A DNA stretch of 64,000 nucleotides, from assembly GCA_965243215.1 (NCBI GenBank), contig CBDEUJ010000005.1:1116001-1180000 (forward strand), written 5' to 3'. A program made the position numbers and the translations under genes. Positions 50,797 through 59,861 of this stretch are shown one piece after another. Numbering within the stretch: position 1 is the stretch's first letter; each line of letters opens with the position of its first letter. The notes under the pieces are model-generated. The model was not told where the DNA came from. It was given only the letters and a program-made list of their open reading frames with translations, and did no database searches. This DNA is from JAJEFO01 sp009843725. GTDB lineage: Bacteria; Pseudomonadota; Alphaproteobacteria; Rhodobacterales; Rhodobacteraceae.

Positions 50797-51600
50797 TCAG
50801 TGGCCGAGAATCTGGCTCAGAAACAGCTTCGTGCGATCCGATTTCGGATTGTTGAAGAACTCTTCCGGCTCGTTCTGCTCCACGATCTGGCCGTCGTCCA
50901 TGAAGATGACCCGGTTCGCGACCTGCCGGGCAAAGCCCATTTCGTGGGTTACGCAGAGCATGGTCATGCCCTCTTCGGCGAGCTCGATCATGGTGTCCAG
51001 CACTTCCTTGATCATTTCCGGATCAAGGGCCGACGTCGGCTCGTCGAAAAGCATGATCCGCGGCCGCATGCACAGGCTGCGCGCGATCGCGACCCGCTGC
51101 TGCTGGCCGCCGGAAAGCTGGCCCGGGTACTTTTCGGCCTGCTCCGGGATCTTGACCTTCTCGAGAAAGTGCATCGCCGTTTCCTCGGCCTCCCGCTTCG
51201 GGATCTTGCGCACCCAGATCGGAGCCAAGGTGCAGTTTTCCAGGATCGTGAGATGCGGGAACAGGTTGAAGTGCTGGAAGCACATCCCGACCTCGGACCG
51301 GATCTTGTCGATGTTCTTCAGGTCGCTCGTCAGCTCCGTTCCCTCGACAATGATTTGCCCCGACTGATGCTCTTCCAGGCGATTGATGCAACGAATCAGC
51401 GTGGACTTGCCCGACCCGGACGGGCCGCAAATCACGATGCGTTCGCCCTTGTTCACGGTCAGGTCTATGTCCCGTAGAACGTGAAACATGCCGAACCACT
51501 TGTTCATGCCCGTGATCTGGACCGCGACCTCGTCGGAGACCTGCATCTTTCTCCGGTCGATTTCGCGCTCGACCATGGTCTCGTGCATGCTCTCGGCCAT
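50797..51600 (-). CDS. aapP: General L-amino acid ABC transporter, ATPase AapP
   Basis: ATP-hydrolysing subunit of the Aap uptake system at the cytoplasmic face. 267 residues. Walker A GPSGSGKST, signature LSGGQQQRVAIARSL, Walker B IMLFDEPTSALD and the switch His in VTHEMGFARQVANRV. Last gene of the aapJQMP order. AapM stops twelve bases upstream. Confidence 0.96.
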   Translation of the reverse strand: MAESMHETMVEREIDRRKMQVSDEVAVQITGMNKWFGMFHVLRDIDLTVNKGERIVICGPSGSGKSTLIRCINRLEEHQSGQIIVEGTELTSDLKNIDKIRSEVGMCFQHFNLFPHLTILENCTLAPIWVRKIPKREAEETAMHFLEKVKIPEQAEKYPGQLSGGQQQRVAIARSLCMRPRIMLFDEPTSALDPEMIKEVLDTMIELAEEGMTMLCVTHEMGFARQVANRVIFMDDGQIVEQNEPEEFFNNPKSDRTKLFLSQILGH

Positions 51601-51612
51601 AACCAGTCTCCT

Positions 51613-52950
51613 TCAGTCGTTTTCGGTCTTGAGCTTGCGCTCAAGGTACATGGAGTATCGGGACATGCCGAAACAGGCGATGAAGAACAACAGCGCAATG
51701 AACGCGAACAGTTCCCAATAGATGCCGTTCCAGTCGGTGTCCGCACGGATCGAGTTCGAAAGTCCCAGCGGGTCAAGGAGCGCGATGATCGAGACCAGCG
51801 TGGTGTCCTTGAAGATCCCGATGAACGTCGAAACGATGCCGGGGATCGATATCTTGAGCGCCTGCGGCATGATGATCAGCCGCTGCGCCTGCCAGTAGTT
51901 CAGTCCGAGCGAATCCGCGCCTTCGTACTGGCCCGTCGGGAGGCCTGCAAGCCCGCCCCTGATCACTTCGGCCATGTAGGCGGCCGCAAACAGGGTGACC
52001 ATGATCATCACCCTCAGGATGATGTCGAAATTCGTGCCTGGCGGCAGAAAGATGTTGAGGAGCGTCGACGCCACGAAGAGCAGGGTGATCAGCGGCACGC
52101 CACGGATGAATTCAATGAAGCCCACGCATATCGCCTTGACGATGAGCATGTTCGACTGGCGCCCGAGGGCGAGAAGGATTCCCAAAGGCAGCGAGCACCC
52201 GATGGCCACGACGCCGATCATGACGGAGAGCATGAATCCGCCAAACTTCCGGGACTCGACGGTCTCCAGCCAGAACGGGGCGGTGTCCGGTGAAATCGCG
52301 GCAAGGCCTTCGCCCAGCCCTGCAGCCAGAACCTCCGTCTGAACGGGAAATCCAAACCAGAGCATCCACCAGATGATGGCGGAAAGGATGCCAAGGACGA
52401 GCCCCGGCACCGTCCCGCGAAGGACGCGGCCGACGAAATAGGCCACGACAAAGCCCGCAGCGACGCCGACCGGCGTCCAGATGGATCCACCCCACATCAG
52501 CCAGGGCATCAGGAACGGATATGCTGCCGTAACGTACAGGAGTCTTGGCGACACCTTGTCGGCAAAGAGGACCGGTGCGAGCGCCGCGATCAGCAGCAGC
52601 AATGCCAGGATCGGCCGATAGTACAGTTCAGGCGGATAGAACCCGAAGAGGAGCTGCAGCCAGCGATCGTTGATCACGCCCCAGCAGGCATGACCATGTG
52701 TGCTGCCCCACGTCTCGATCATGACCTCGCGGCATTCGTTCAGGGATCCGGCGTTCCAGACGGACTGGAGCGTCCAGCCCAGAAGACCTGACAGGACATA
52801 CCAGATCGCGGCAAGACAGAGCACGGTCAGGATTGCGTTCCACCAGTTCGGGAACAGGTTGGCACGCAGCCATCCGATCACGCCCACCGATGTCGGCGGC
52901 GGATCCTGCTCGGCCAGCATTTCGGTGCGGACAAAGGATGTATCGCTCAC
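51613..52950 (-). CDS. aapM: General L-amino acid ABC transporter, permease AapM
   Basis: Inner-membrane permease subunit of the Aap system, forming a heterodimer with AapQ. 445 residues from the GTG at 52950, with GGAG upstream and one base after the AapQ stop. The N-terminal half has several extra membrane segments; the C-terminal BPD_transp domain (from about 245) carries the ABC coupling motif EVIRGGLAGLPTGQYEGADSLGL. A longer ATG at 52971 would overlap AapQ. Confidence 0.94.
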   Translation of the reverse strand: MSDTSFVRTEMLAEQDPPPTSVGVIGWLRANLFPNWWNAILTVLCLAAIWYVLSGLLGWTLQSVWNAGSLNECREVMIETWGSTHGHACWGVINDRWLQLLFGFYPPELYYRPILALLLLIAALAPVLFADKVSPRLLYVTAAYPFLMPWLMWGGSIWTPVGVAAGFVVAYFVGRVLRGTVPGLVLGILSAIIWWMLWFGFPVQTEVLAAGLGEGLAAISPDTAPFWLETVESRKFGGFMLSVMIGVVAIGCSLPLGILLALGRQSNMLIVKAICVGFIEFIRGVPLITLLFVASTLLNIFLPPGTNFDIILRVMIMVTLFAAAYMAEVIRGGLAGLPTGQYEGADSLGLNYWQAQRLIIMPQALKISIPGIVSTFIGIFKDTTLVSIIALLDPLGLSNSIRADTDWNGIYWELFAFIALLFFIACFGMSRYSMYLERKLKTEND

Positions 52951-52951
52951 G

Positions 52952-54220
52952 TCATCGCTCCACCAGCGCAACTCTCTTGTTGTAGATGTTCATGAACACG
53001 GAAATCGTCAGCGAAATGCACAGGTAGATGAGCATGAGAAGCAGGAGGCATTCCAGCTCCCGCCCGGTCTGGTTGAGGGTGATCCCGCCGAGCGTGCCCG
53101 TGATGTCCAGGTAGCCGACCGCGATGGCCAGCGACGAGTTCTTGGTCAGGTTCAGGTAGTTCGAGATCAACGGCGGAATGATCACGCGAAGCGCCTGCGG
53201 GAGAATGACGAGGCTCATGATTCTGTTGGGCCTGAGACCGAGCGAACCGGCCGCCTCGGTCTGGCCTTTCGAGATCGCAAGGATCCCGCCCCTCACGATC
53301 TCGGCAATGAAAGCCGCCGTGTAAAGCGAGAGCGCGATCCAGAGCGCAATCAGGGAATTCCGGAGATGGGTTCCGCCCGCGAAGTTGAAGCCTTTCAGTT
53401 CAGGCTTGCCGAGATGGAACCCAAGCGCCGCAAGCAGGATGACGGTCGGAACGGCGAGCACGGCAATCTGGAAATGCCAGGTCGTCGGCCTGTTTCCGGA
53501 TTCGTTCTGGACACGTTCGGCCCAGGCCCGGATGCGTCGGAAGACGAAAATCGAGGCGGCAAGAACGGCAACGATCGCAATCAGGTCAAGCGACACGTCG
53601 AAGCGCAGGGAGCTTTCGCCGAACAGGCGCACGTCGCCAAGGCTTCGGGAAAACAGGGCCTCCGGCACGTAGACGCCACGATTCGTGATCGCCACGCTGT
53701 CATTGAGGATCAGGGATTGCGTAGCGTTCTCTCCCCTGAAGGCGCGCGGGGATGGCAGGCTCTCGATCAGGATCGCCATCGCGAACACGATCCAGAGCAG
53801 CACGGGCACGTTGCGGAACATCTCGACATAGACGGTCATGATGCGGGCGATCAGCCAGTTCCTGGACAGGCGCGCGACGCCGACAAGGACACCGACGATC
53901 GTTGCCGTTATGCAGCCCAGGACCGCGACGACCAGCGTGTTCAGAAGCCCGATGAATGACGCACGCAGATGCGTGTCGCGGCTCGTGTAGTCCAGAAGCC
54001 GCTGGTTGATGTCGTAGCTCGCCGGCTCGCTGAAGAAGCCGAACTCGACCTCCTTGCCAAGACTGGCGAGATTCTGGACGGTGTTGGAGATGATCCATGC
54101 CACGAGGAGCATGAAGGCGAACAACGCGACAACCTGGATTGTAAGCGACCGGTATCGCGTATCGTAGATGAGCATTGAAAGCTTGAAGCTTTCACGCGTC
54201 GGGTCCGTCATCGTCGCCAT
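52952..54220 (-). CDS. aapQ: General L-amino acid ABC transporter, permease AapQ
   Basis: Second permease subunit of the Aap system. 422 residues, about eight membrane segments: TM1 about 28-48, then helices around 90-120, 135-155, 215-235, 250-268 and three more in the C-terminal half. The EAA coupling loop is EIVRGGILAISKGQTEAAGSLGL. It lies downstream of AapJ, with a 137-base gap holding a hairpin. Confidence 0.94.
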   Translation of the reverse strand: MATMTDPTRESFKLSMLIYDTRYRSLTIQVVALFAFMLLVAWIISNTVQNLASLGKEVEFGFFSEPASYDINQRLLDYTSRDTHLRASFIGLLNTLVVAVLGCITATIVGVLVGVARLSRNWLIARIMTVYVEMFRNVPVLLWIVFAMAILIESLPSPRAFRGENATQSLILNDSVAITNRGVYVPEALFSRSLGDVRLFGESSLRFDVSLDLIAIVAVLAASIFVFRRIRAWAERVQNESGNRPTTWHFQIAVLAVPTVILLAALGFHLGKPELKGFNFAGGTHLRNSLIALWIALSLYTAAFIAEIVRGGILAISKGQTEAAGSLGLRPNRIMSLVILPQALRVIIPPLISNYLNLTKNSSLAIAVGYLDITGTLGGITLNQTGRELECLLLLMLIYLCISLTISVFMNIYNKRVALVER

Positions 54221-54322
54221 GGCGAACCTGTCCCCCCTGTCTGTCCGGCACCGCCGGGCGACGCGCTCTTCCGGCGCTTTGCCCGATGACCAGTCCTGGG
54301 TGCCGATCTACGCAGAAGCGAA

Positions 54323-54345
54323 GGGCGCGGTGTTCAACCGCGCCC
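54323..54345 (-). terminator. Intercistronic hairpin between aapJ and aapQ
   Basis: GGGCGCGGT (54323-54331) pairs perfectly with ACCGCGCCC (54337-54345) across GTTCA, 12 bases after the aapJ stop on the minus strand. No strong T-run follows. Such a hairpin would protect or partly end the aapJ message and give more binding protein than permease. Confidence 0.55.
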
Positions 54346-54357
54346 CCTGGTGACTTC

Positions 54358-55377
54358 TTACCGGAACGGCGGCGAATAGATCAGGCCGCCTTCGGTGTAC
54401 TGTGCGTTCAATCCACGCGCGAGACCAACCGGAGTGTTTTCGCCGATGTTCTTCTCGAAAATCTCTCCGTAATTGCCTTCGGCCATGATGGCGCGCTGGG
54501 CCCAGTCCGAATCGAGGCCAATCATGTCGCCGAGGGTGCCCTCAGTGCCAAGAAGCCGGTTGATTTCCGGGTTGTTGGTGGGGCCGCTCGAAAGCTCGCC
54601 GACATTCGCCGAGGTGATGCCAAGCTCTTCGGCGGATATCAGGGCGTTCAAGGTCCAGCGGACGATGTCACCCCATTCGTTGTCGCCATGACGGACAACC
54701 GGGCCGAGAGGCTCCTTCGAGATGATTTCGGGCAGGATGACGTGATCGCCCGGGGACTCGAAGGAGGCACGAGTCGCGGCAAGGCCGGACGCGTCTGTCG
54801 TGTAGACGTCGCACGCCTCTGCAAGGTACTGCTGCTGCGCTTCGGCGTTCGTCTCGATCGGCACCGGCTCATAGCTGATGTTGTTCACGCGGAAGAAGTC
54901 CGCGAGGTTCAGCTCGGTTGTGGTGCCGGTCTGGATGCAGACCGTTGCGCCGTCCAGGTCCTTGGCCGAAGTCACGCCAAGCGCCTTGGGCACCATGAAG
55001 CCCTGGCCGTCGTAATAGTTGACGCCGATGAAATCGAGCTTGAGATCGGTGTCGCGCGAGAAGGTCCAGGTCGTGTTCCGGGCCAGCATGTCCACTTCGC
55101 CGGACGCCAGCGCCGTGAAACGCGTCTTGCCGGTCGTCGGAATGAACTCAACCGCTTGGGGGTCACCCAGAACGGCTGCAGCAACTGCACGGCATACCGC
55201 CACGTCGAACCCTTCCCAATTGCCACTGGCATCCGGAGAGGCGAAGCCGACAAGGCCGGTAGACACGCCGCAGTTGAGATTCCCGCGTGCCTTGACGTCA
55301 TCGAGGGTCGCGGCGCCAGCCGCACCACCGAGAACAACGGCAGCAGCAAGCGCGCCATAGAATACGGATTTTTGCAT
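54358..55377 (-). CDS. aapJ: General L-amino acid-binding protein AapJ
   Basis: Periplasmic solute-binding protein of the Aap system. 339 residues from the ATG at 55377, which has AGAGGA upstream. The signal peptide is MQKSVFYGALAAAVVLGGAAGA and the mature protein starts near ATLDDVKARG. The two lobes of the SBP_bac_3 fold are visible, with GFDVAVCRAVAAAVLGD and the hinge FVKIG-like strands replaced by FIPTTGKTRFTALASGEVD. Two earlier in-frame ATGs exist but put polar residues before the signal peptide. First gene of aapJQMP. Confidence 0.95.
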   Translation of the reverse strand: MQKSVFYGALAAAVVLGGAAGAATLDDVKARGNLNCGVSTGLVGFASPDASGNWEGFDVAVCRAVAAAVLGDPQAVEFIPTTGKTRFTALASGEVDMLARNTTWTFSRDTDLKLDFIGVNYYDGQGFMVPKALGVTSAKDLDGATVCIQTGTTTELNLADFFRVNNISYEPVPIETNAEAQQQYLAEACDVYTTDASGLAATRASFESPGDHVILPEIISKEPLGPVVRHGDNEWGDIVRWTLNALISAEELGITSANVGELSSGPTNNPEINRLLGTEGTLGDMIGLDSDWAQRAIMAEGNYGEIFEKNIGENTPVGLARGLNAQYTEGGLIYSPPFR

Positions 55378-55477
55378 GTTTTCCTCTTTCATGATTTCAC
55401 TTTCTGAGTTTCCGCCATCGCTGGCGATCATCCTGAAACCGGCTCCTGAACCCGGTCACGACGATTTCTTTGGCGGT

Positions 55478-55500
55478 CATTCCGCCTGACAGTCGGAATG
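55478..55500. promoter_or_regulatory. Perfect 7-bp dyad upstream of aapJ
   Basis: CATTCCG (55478-55484) and CGGAATG (55494-55500) lie 101 bases upstream of the aapJ start, in the gap behind the ATP12 gene. It could be an operator or the end of the ATP12 transcript. No sigma-54 consensus was found nearby. Confidence 0.3.
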
Positions 55501-55594
55501 TGGAGGGATTCCATGCCCAAGGTCAAGACCGCGACGCCCAAAAATGCAACGGGACAGTCTCGTTCGGGAATTTGTCGCAGGTCTCGAAACCGCC

Positions 55595-56302
55595 TCATCC
55601 GGCCAGACGAAAAAGCACGGCTGCATGAAGGAACGCCCGCATCTTGCGCGCGGCCTCCTCGGTCGCCTCAACATCTTCGCCCCATTGCTCGACCTGCCAG
55701 CTCTCGTCAAGGCGGGACGCCAACCAAAGATCCTGCACAGGGGCCGCTTCATCTGCAACAGCAAGCGCGATCACGAACGATCCCGAAAGGGTCACGAGAT
55801 CATGAAATCCCGTCAGCTGGAAGACGGACATCGGTTCCATGCCGCGCACGAGCCTTGAGACGCACGCCGGATCCTGCTCGACCGGAATCACGCCCTGCGT
55901 CACCTCCAAGCGCACGCCATGACGAGATGCCAGCCAGTCGAGCAACGGATCCCAGGTCTCCTGCTGGCGCAGGACAAGCTCGACCGGTTCTGCGGCCCTG
56001 TAGCTCAACAGGTCGGTGCCGACGTAACCGGCAAGGTGGTCCGTGACTTCGCGCCTTTGCGCCGCAACCTTGTCGATGGCCGCGTTTGCCGAACGGGTCC
56101 AGGGCATGGTCGCAGGGTCGACCCGTTCCTCCTGCGCCTCCCATTCGGCTGCGACGTGCCTGGCAACGGCTTGTGTCGGCAAGACGAGCGTGCGCTTCGC
56201 CGGTGTCCGAACAGGGCGGCCGTCCAATCGGATCGAGAAACCCTCCGGGCCGGCCTCGACGGACACGGTGCTCCAGAATCGCTTCGAGGCCCATTCGCTC
56301 AT
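55595..56302 (-). CDS. ATP12-family F1-ATPase assembly chaperone
   Basis: Alphaproteobacterial homologue of mitochondrial Atp12, which assists assembly of the ATP synthase F1 alpha subunit. 235 residues, family length. Seen are WASKRFWSTVSVEAGPEGFSI at the start, LDGRPVRTPAKRTLVLPT, AAEWEAQEERVDPATMPWTR and the conserved WDPLLDW / CVSRLVRGMEPMSVFQLTGFHDLVTLSGS. The start overlaps the pseudouridine synthase stop as ATGA. Confidence 0.93.
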   Translation of the reverse strand: MSEWASKRFWSTVSVEAGPEGFSIRLDGRPVRTPAKRTLVLPTQAVARHVAAEWEAQEERVDPATMPWTRSANAAIDKVAAQRREVTDHLAGYVGTDLLSYRAAEPVELVLRQQETWDPLLDWLASRHGVRLEVTQGVIPVEQDPACVSRLVRGMEPMSVFQLTGFHDLVTLSGSFVIALAVADEAAPVQDLWLASRLDESWQVEQWGEDVEATEEAARKMRAFLHAAVLFRLAG

Positions 56303-57348
56303 CGGCGTCCTGCACCATCGAAGGGGTCTTCAGGAACGCGGAGCGCGTCCCAGGCCAGCGTCTTCCATGTCTGCCTCATGTGAGGGGGCAAGGGGGCAAT
56401 GAGCACGAGGCGGTGGCCCGTGACGGGATGGTCGAGCACGAGGGAACGTGCGTGCAAGTGCAGCTTGCGGCTGATTTCGCCGCCCAGTTGAGCACCCCAG
56501 CCGTCGCCCGGGTTCTCCTGTCCCGAACCCCCGTACTTTCCGTCCCCGACGACGGGATGTCCGATTCCCGCCATATGGGCGCGCAGCTGATGGGTGCGAC
56601 CGGTGACCGGGACGAGTCCGATCCAGCTTGCGCGGTTCCCGAGAGCGGCAAGAACCGAGTAGTCCGTGGTCGCGTGCTTTGCATCCGGAGTGCGTTCGAC
56701 ATCTTCCGGCGGGACGACGCGTGCCTTCTCGCCCTCGCCGGCCTTTCCATGCCCGGGCGCCTTTGCGAGGCCATAACGAATCACCCCTGTCCGAGGGTTC
56801 GGGACTCCTGCGACAGCGGCCCAGTAGACCTTCCTGACATCGCGGGCGCGGAAGGCCTTGCCGAGCGCGTTGGCCACGGCACGCGTTCGCGCAAGAAGCA
56901 GGATGCCGGACGTGTCCTTGTCCAGCCTGTGAACAAGGCGTGGCTTGTCGTCGCGCCCGAACCTGAGCGCGCCGGCCAGCCCGTCCACATGCCGACGCTG
57001 CTTCGAGCCGCCCTGAACCGCAAGGCCGGGAGGCTTGTTGAGCGCAATCAAGTGTTCGTCGCGATACACGACGGTCTTCCGGATCATCTCCGCATCGACC
57101 GGACTCGCCGGACCTTCGGGCATCCTTGCCAGGCTCTCCGCTTCGGGTAGCGGCGGAACGCGTACGGTCTGGCCGTCCTTCACCCGTACGCCTGGCCTTG
57201 CTCGCCGTCCATCAAGCCGGATCTCCCCCTTGCGGCACATCTTCTCGATCCGTCCTTGCGGCACATGCGGAAAACGCCGGCGGAGCCATCGGTCAAGCCG
57301 CTGGTCGCCTTCGCCCGGAGCGACATTGATCCACTGAACGCCCGTCAT
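56299..57348 (-). CDS. RluC/RluD-family pseudouridine synthase
   Basis: Makes pseudouridine in 23S rRNA (RluC/RluD type); which sites cannot be told. 349 residues from the ATG at 57348; a longer frame is not conserved. An S4 RNA-binding domain (about 14-75: GDQRLDRWLRRRFPHVPQGRIEKMCRKGEIRLDGRR) is followed by the catalytic domain with PKLVHRLDKDTSGILL-type sequence (RLVHRLDKDTSGILLLART), which holds the nucleophile Asp, and GRTHQLRAHMAGIGHPVVGD. Coupled to the ATP12 gene. Confidence 0.92.
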   Translation of the reverse strand: MTGVQWINVAPGEGDQRLDRWLRRRFPHVPQGRIEKMCRKGEIRLDGRRARPGVRVKDGQTVRVPPLPEAESLARMPEGPASPVDAEMIRKTVVYRDEHLIALNKPPGLAVQGGSKQRRHVDGLAGALRFGRDDKPRLVHRLDKDTSGILLLARTRAVANALGKAFRARDVRKVYWAAVAGVPNPRTGVIRYGLAKAPGHGKAGEGEKARVVPPEDVERTPDAKHATTDYSVLAALGNRASWIGLVPVTGRTHQLRAHMAGIGHPVVGDGKYGGSGQENPGDGWGAQLGGEISRKLHLHARSLVLDHPVTGHRLVLIAPLPPHMRQTWKTLAWDALRVPEDPFDGAGRR

Positions 57349-57433
57349 CGCGAAGGCACGGCGAGAAGCGTCCGGGCAATTCCCGCAGGGACCGTGCCAG
57401 GAGGGACCAGTTGCCCCAATCGCAATGCCCGCT

Positions 57434-57814
57434 TCATGAAAGCAGCACGCGTGCAAGTGCAAGCCCGGCCAGGAGACCAAGAATGGAAAGCACGACGGAA
57501 GCCGTGACATAGATCATTGACGCCACGACATCTCCGCGCTGATAGAGCAGGACAGCTTCAAGGGAGAATGCCGAGAACGTGGTGAACGCTCCCAGGAAGC
57601 CCACCACGAAAAAGGGCGAGAGATGCGTCAGCCCTCGCTGTGCCGCCAGAACGACAAAGAATCCGATCAGGAAAGAGCCGAGGACGTTTACCGTGATGAT
57701 GCCGAGAGGAAACGTGGTCGAACCCAGAAGCCGCATGAAGCCAAGGCCGGTCAGGTGACGGGCCAAGGCTCCCAGCGCACCGCCGCCGGCAATGGAAAGT
57801 AGGGTGCCCAGCAT
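57434..57814 (-). CDS. crcB: Fluoride channel CrcB/FluC
   Basis: Dual-topology fluoride channel, exporting fluoride as a homodimer in the inner membrane. 126 residues with four hydrophobic segments. Conserved are GGGALGALARHLTG, the Asn region IITVNVLGSFLIGF, and GFLGAFTTFSAFSLE. A TTG start at 57850 would give 12 extra residues and overlap the rarA stop; the ATG at 57814 gives the family length. No fluoride riboswitch can lie in front, because rarA coding sequence is directly upstream. Confidence 0.92.
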   Translation of the reverse strand: MLGTLLSIAGGGALGALARHLTGLGFMRLLGSTTFPLGIITVNVLGSFLIGFFVVLAAQRGLTHLSPFFVVGFLGAFTTFSAFSLEAVLLYQRGDVVASMIYVTASVVLSILGLLAGLALARVLLS

Positions 57815-57846
57815 GCGCCCGGGTCTGTCTTGGCGCCTCACGCTTG

Positions 57847-59154
57847 TCAACTCTGCCGCCTGGCACGCAGGTTCGCGAAATAGTCGAGCCGGCGCCTGAG
57901 GTCCCGCTCGAATCCCCGCTCCACCGGCTGGAAAAAGGATGCGCGCTCCATCCCGTCCGGAAAATAGCCCTGGCCGGAGAACCCGTCTTCGGCGTCATGG
58001 TCGTAGGCGTAGCCCTTGCCATAGCCCTGGTCCTTCATCAGCCGCGTCGGTGCGTTCAGGATGTGCTTGGGCGGAGGCTCGGAACCCGTGGACCTGGCGG
58101 CCCTCTGCGCCGCCTTGAACGCGACGTAGCCGCTGTTCGACTTGGGGGCCAGCGCAAGGTAGATCACCGCCTGGGCCAGCGCGAGTTCCCCTTCCGGGCT
58201 GCCAAGACGTTCATAGGTGTTCCATGCATCGATGCAGACGGACTGCGCCTGCGGATCCGCGAGCCCGATGTCCTCGACGCTCATCCGGGTGATCCGGCGC
58301 GCAAGGAACCGCGGGTCTTCGCCGCCCTCGAGCATCCTGGCCAGCCAATAGAGCGCCGCGTCGGGATCCGACCCGCGCACGGACTTGTGCAGCGCTGAAA
58401 TCAGGTTGTAGTGGGCGTCGCCGGACTTGTCGTACTGCGCCGCGCGTCGTGCAAGCCGCCGCGCCAGTTCCTTCTGGTCGAGGCTGTCCTCCACTGACCA
58501 GCCCGACACCTGCTCGATCAGGTTCAGGAGGGCGCGCCCGTCTCCGTCGGCCAGTTCCAGGAGCGCCTCGCGTGCCGCGCCGTCAAGCGGCAGGGTCTGT
58601 CCCAGCGCTTCCTCGGCGCGTCGTGCGAGAAGTTCAAGGTCGGTCAAGCCAAGACGGTTCAGCACCATGACCTGTGCACGGGACAGCAGCGCCGCATTCA
58701 GCTCGAACGACGGGTTCTCCGTGGTCGCTCCGACCAGGAGGATCGTTCCGTCCTCCATGTGCGGCAGGAACCCGTCCTGCTGAGCCTTGTTGAAACGGTG
58801 AATCTCGTCGACGAACAGCAGCGTTCCGCCACCGTTGCCGCGACGGATCTTGGCAGCTTCGAAGACCTTCTTGAGATCCGCAACGCCCGTGAAGATCGCG
58901 CTGACCTGCACGAAGGCGAGGTCGGTGACGTCAGCCAGGAGCCTTGCAACGGTGGTCTTGCCAACCCCGGGCGGCCCCCAGAGAATCACGGAGCCCAAGG
59001 TATCGGCACCGAGCATCGTGCCAAGCGGACCGTCCGGGCCGAGCAGCTCGTCCTGGCCAATCACTTCCTCCAAACTGCGCGGGCGCAGACGGTCCGCCAG
59101 CGGATGCCAGGCGGGCTCGGGTTCAGGTCCAGGACTCGCGAACAGATCAGCCAT
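57847..59154 (-). CDS. rarA: Replication-associated recombination protein A
   Basis: AAA+ clamp-loader-like ATPase (MgsA/WHIP family) acting at stalled replication forks. 435 residues. Walker A GPPGVGKTT at 60-68, Walker B LLFVDEIHRFNKAQQD, sensor 1 VGATTENPSFELNAALLSR, and the arginine-finger/C-terminal tetramerisation part (about 190-435, e.g. SVRGSDPDAALYWLARML). The LRPRSLEEVIGQDELLG start motif is typical. Upstream is the end of rplQ with a long dyad and a direct repeat. Confidence 0.95.
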   Translation of the reverse strand: MADLFASPGPEPEPAWHPLADRLRPRSLEEVIGQDELLGPDGPLGTMLGADTLGSVILWGPPGVGKTTVARLLADVTDLAFVQVSAIFTGVADLKKVFEAAKIRRGNGGGTLLFVDEIHRFNKAQQDGFLPHMEDGTILLVGATTENPSFELNAALLSRAQVMVLNRLGLTDLELLARRAEEALGQTLPLDGAAREALLELADGDGRALLNLIEQVSGWSVEDSLDQKELARRLARRAAQYDKSGDAHYNLISALHKSVRGSDPDAALYWLARMLEGGEDPRFLARRITRMSVEDIGLADPQAQSVCIDAWNTYERLGSPEGELALAQAVIYLALAPKSNSGYVAFKAAQRAARSTGSEPPPKHILNAPTRLMKDQGYGKGYAYDHDAEDGFSGQGYFPDGMERASFFQPVERGFERDLRRRLDYFANLRARRQS

Positions 59155-59161
59155 GTGCCAT

Positions 59162-59350
59162 GCAGGCTACGCTTCGGCCGCGCGGACGGAAAGAGCCGCG
59201 TTCTTTAGATCCGGGCGTGATGGGTGCCGGTTCTTGGCAGGGCACCGTGCGTTTGTCCGCAATCCACGCATCATGTGCAGCAATGCCGTCGGGAGTTCCC
59301 GCGACCGCGTGACGGCTGCCGCGTCCGACGGCAGGCTACCCTTCGGCCGC
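59162..59350. repeat. 20-bp direct repeat around the rplQ 3' end
   Basis: GCAGGCTAC-G-CTTCGGCCGC at 59162-59181 recurs with one mismatch at 59331-59350. The second copy covers the rplQ stop and its last codons. The 149-base interval lies between rplQ and rarA. It may be a duplicated rplQ end left by an insertion or slippage. Confidence 0.6.
59284..59333 (-). terminator. Dyad downstream of rplQ
   Basis: TGCCGTCGG (59284-59292) and CCGACGGCA (59325-59333) are perfect 9-bp arms with a 32-base, itself GC-rich, centre, two bases after the rplQ stop on the minus strand. It is likely the terminator of the ribosomal operon. Confidence 0.45.
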
Positions 59351-59758
59351 CTCATCCTCTTCTGCAAGGCGCGCACGGTCGGCGGCACCCTTTGCGTCGA
59401 CATCGCGGTCCACGAGTTCGATGATGGCCATGGGCGCCATGTCGCCGTAGCGGAATCCGGCCTTGAGCACGCGGGTATAGCCGCCGGAGCGTTCCATGTA
59501 GCGCGGGCCGAGCACCTCGAAGAGCTTGGTGACGTGCATGTCCTGCTTCAGCCGGGCCGCTGCCTGGCGACGAGCATGCAGGTCTCCGCGCTTTCCGAGC
59601 GTGATCAGCTTGTCCATCACGCGCCGGAGCTCCTTGGCCTTGGGCAGCGTGGTCTTGATCTGCTCGTGCTCGATCAGCGATCCGGCCATGTTGGCAAAGA
59701 GCGCCTTGCGGTGTTCATGAGTGCGGTTCAGGCGACGATTGCCTTTGGCGTGACGCAT
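59336..59758 (-). CDS. rplQ: 50S ribosomal protein L17
   Basis: Large-subunit protein L17. 140 residues, with the family start MRHAKGNRRLNRTHEHRKALF, a helical core and the C-terminal VDRDVDAKGAADRARLAEEDEAAEG tail that is acidic in alphaproteobacteria. Last gene of the alpha operon. A dyad follows the stop. Confidence 0.97.
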   Translation of the reverse strand: MRHAKGNRRLNRTHEHRKALFANMAGSLIEHEQIKTTLPKAKELRRVMDKLITLGKRGDLHARRQAAARLKQDMHVTKLFEVLGPRYMERSGGYTRVLKAGFRYGDMAPMAIIELVDRDVDAKGAADRARLAEEDEAAEG

Positions 59759-59861
59759 TTTCCGGTTCCCTACTTGTGCTTTGTCCGGCGGGGGATGCGC
59801 GTCCCCCGCTCACCTTGGGGCTTCCGCCCATGCTGTTCCGGCCTCCCGGACGCTGTGTTCC

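Noticed and set aside
57815..57850. Fluoride riboswitch ahead of crcB
   Set aside because: The sequence directly upstream is the coding end of rarA, and no riboswitch core was seen.
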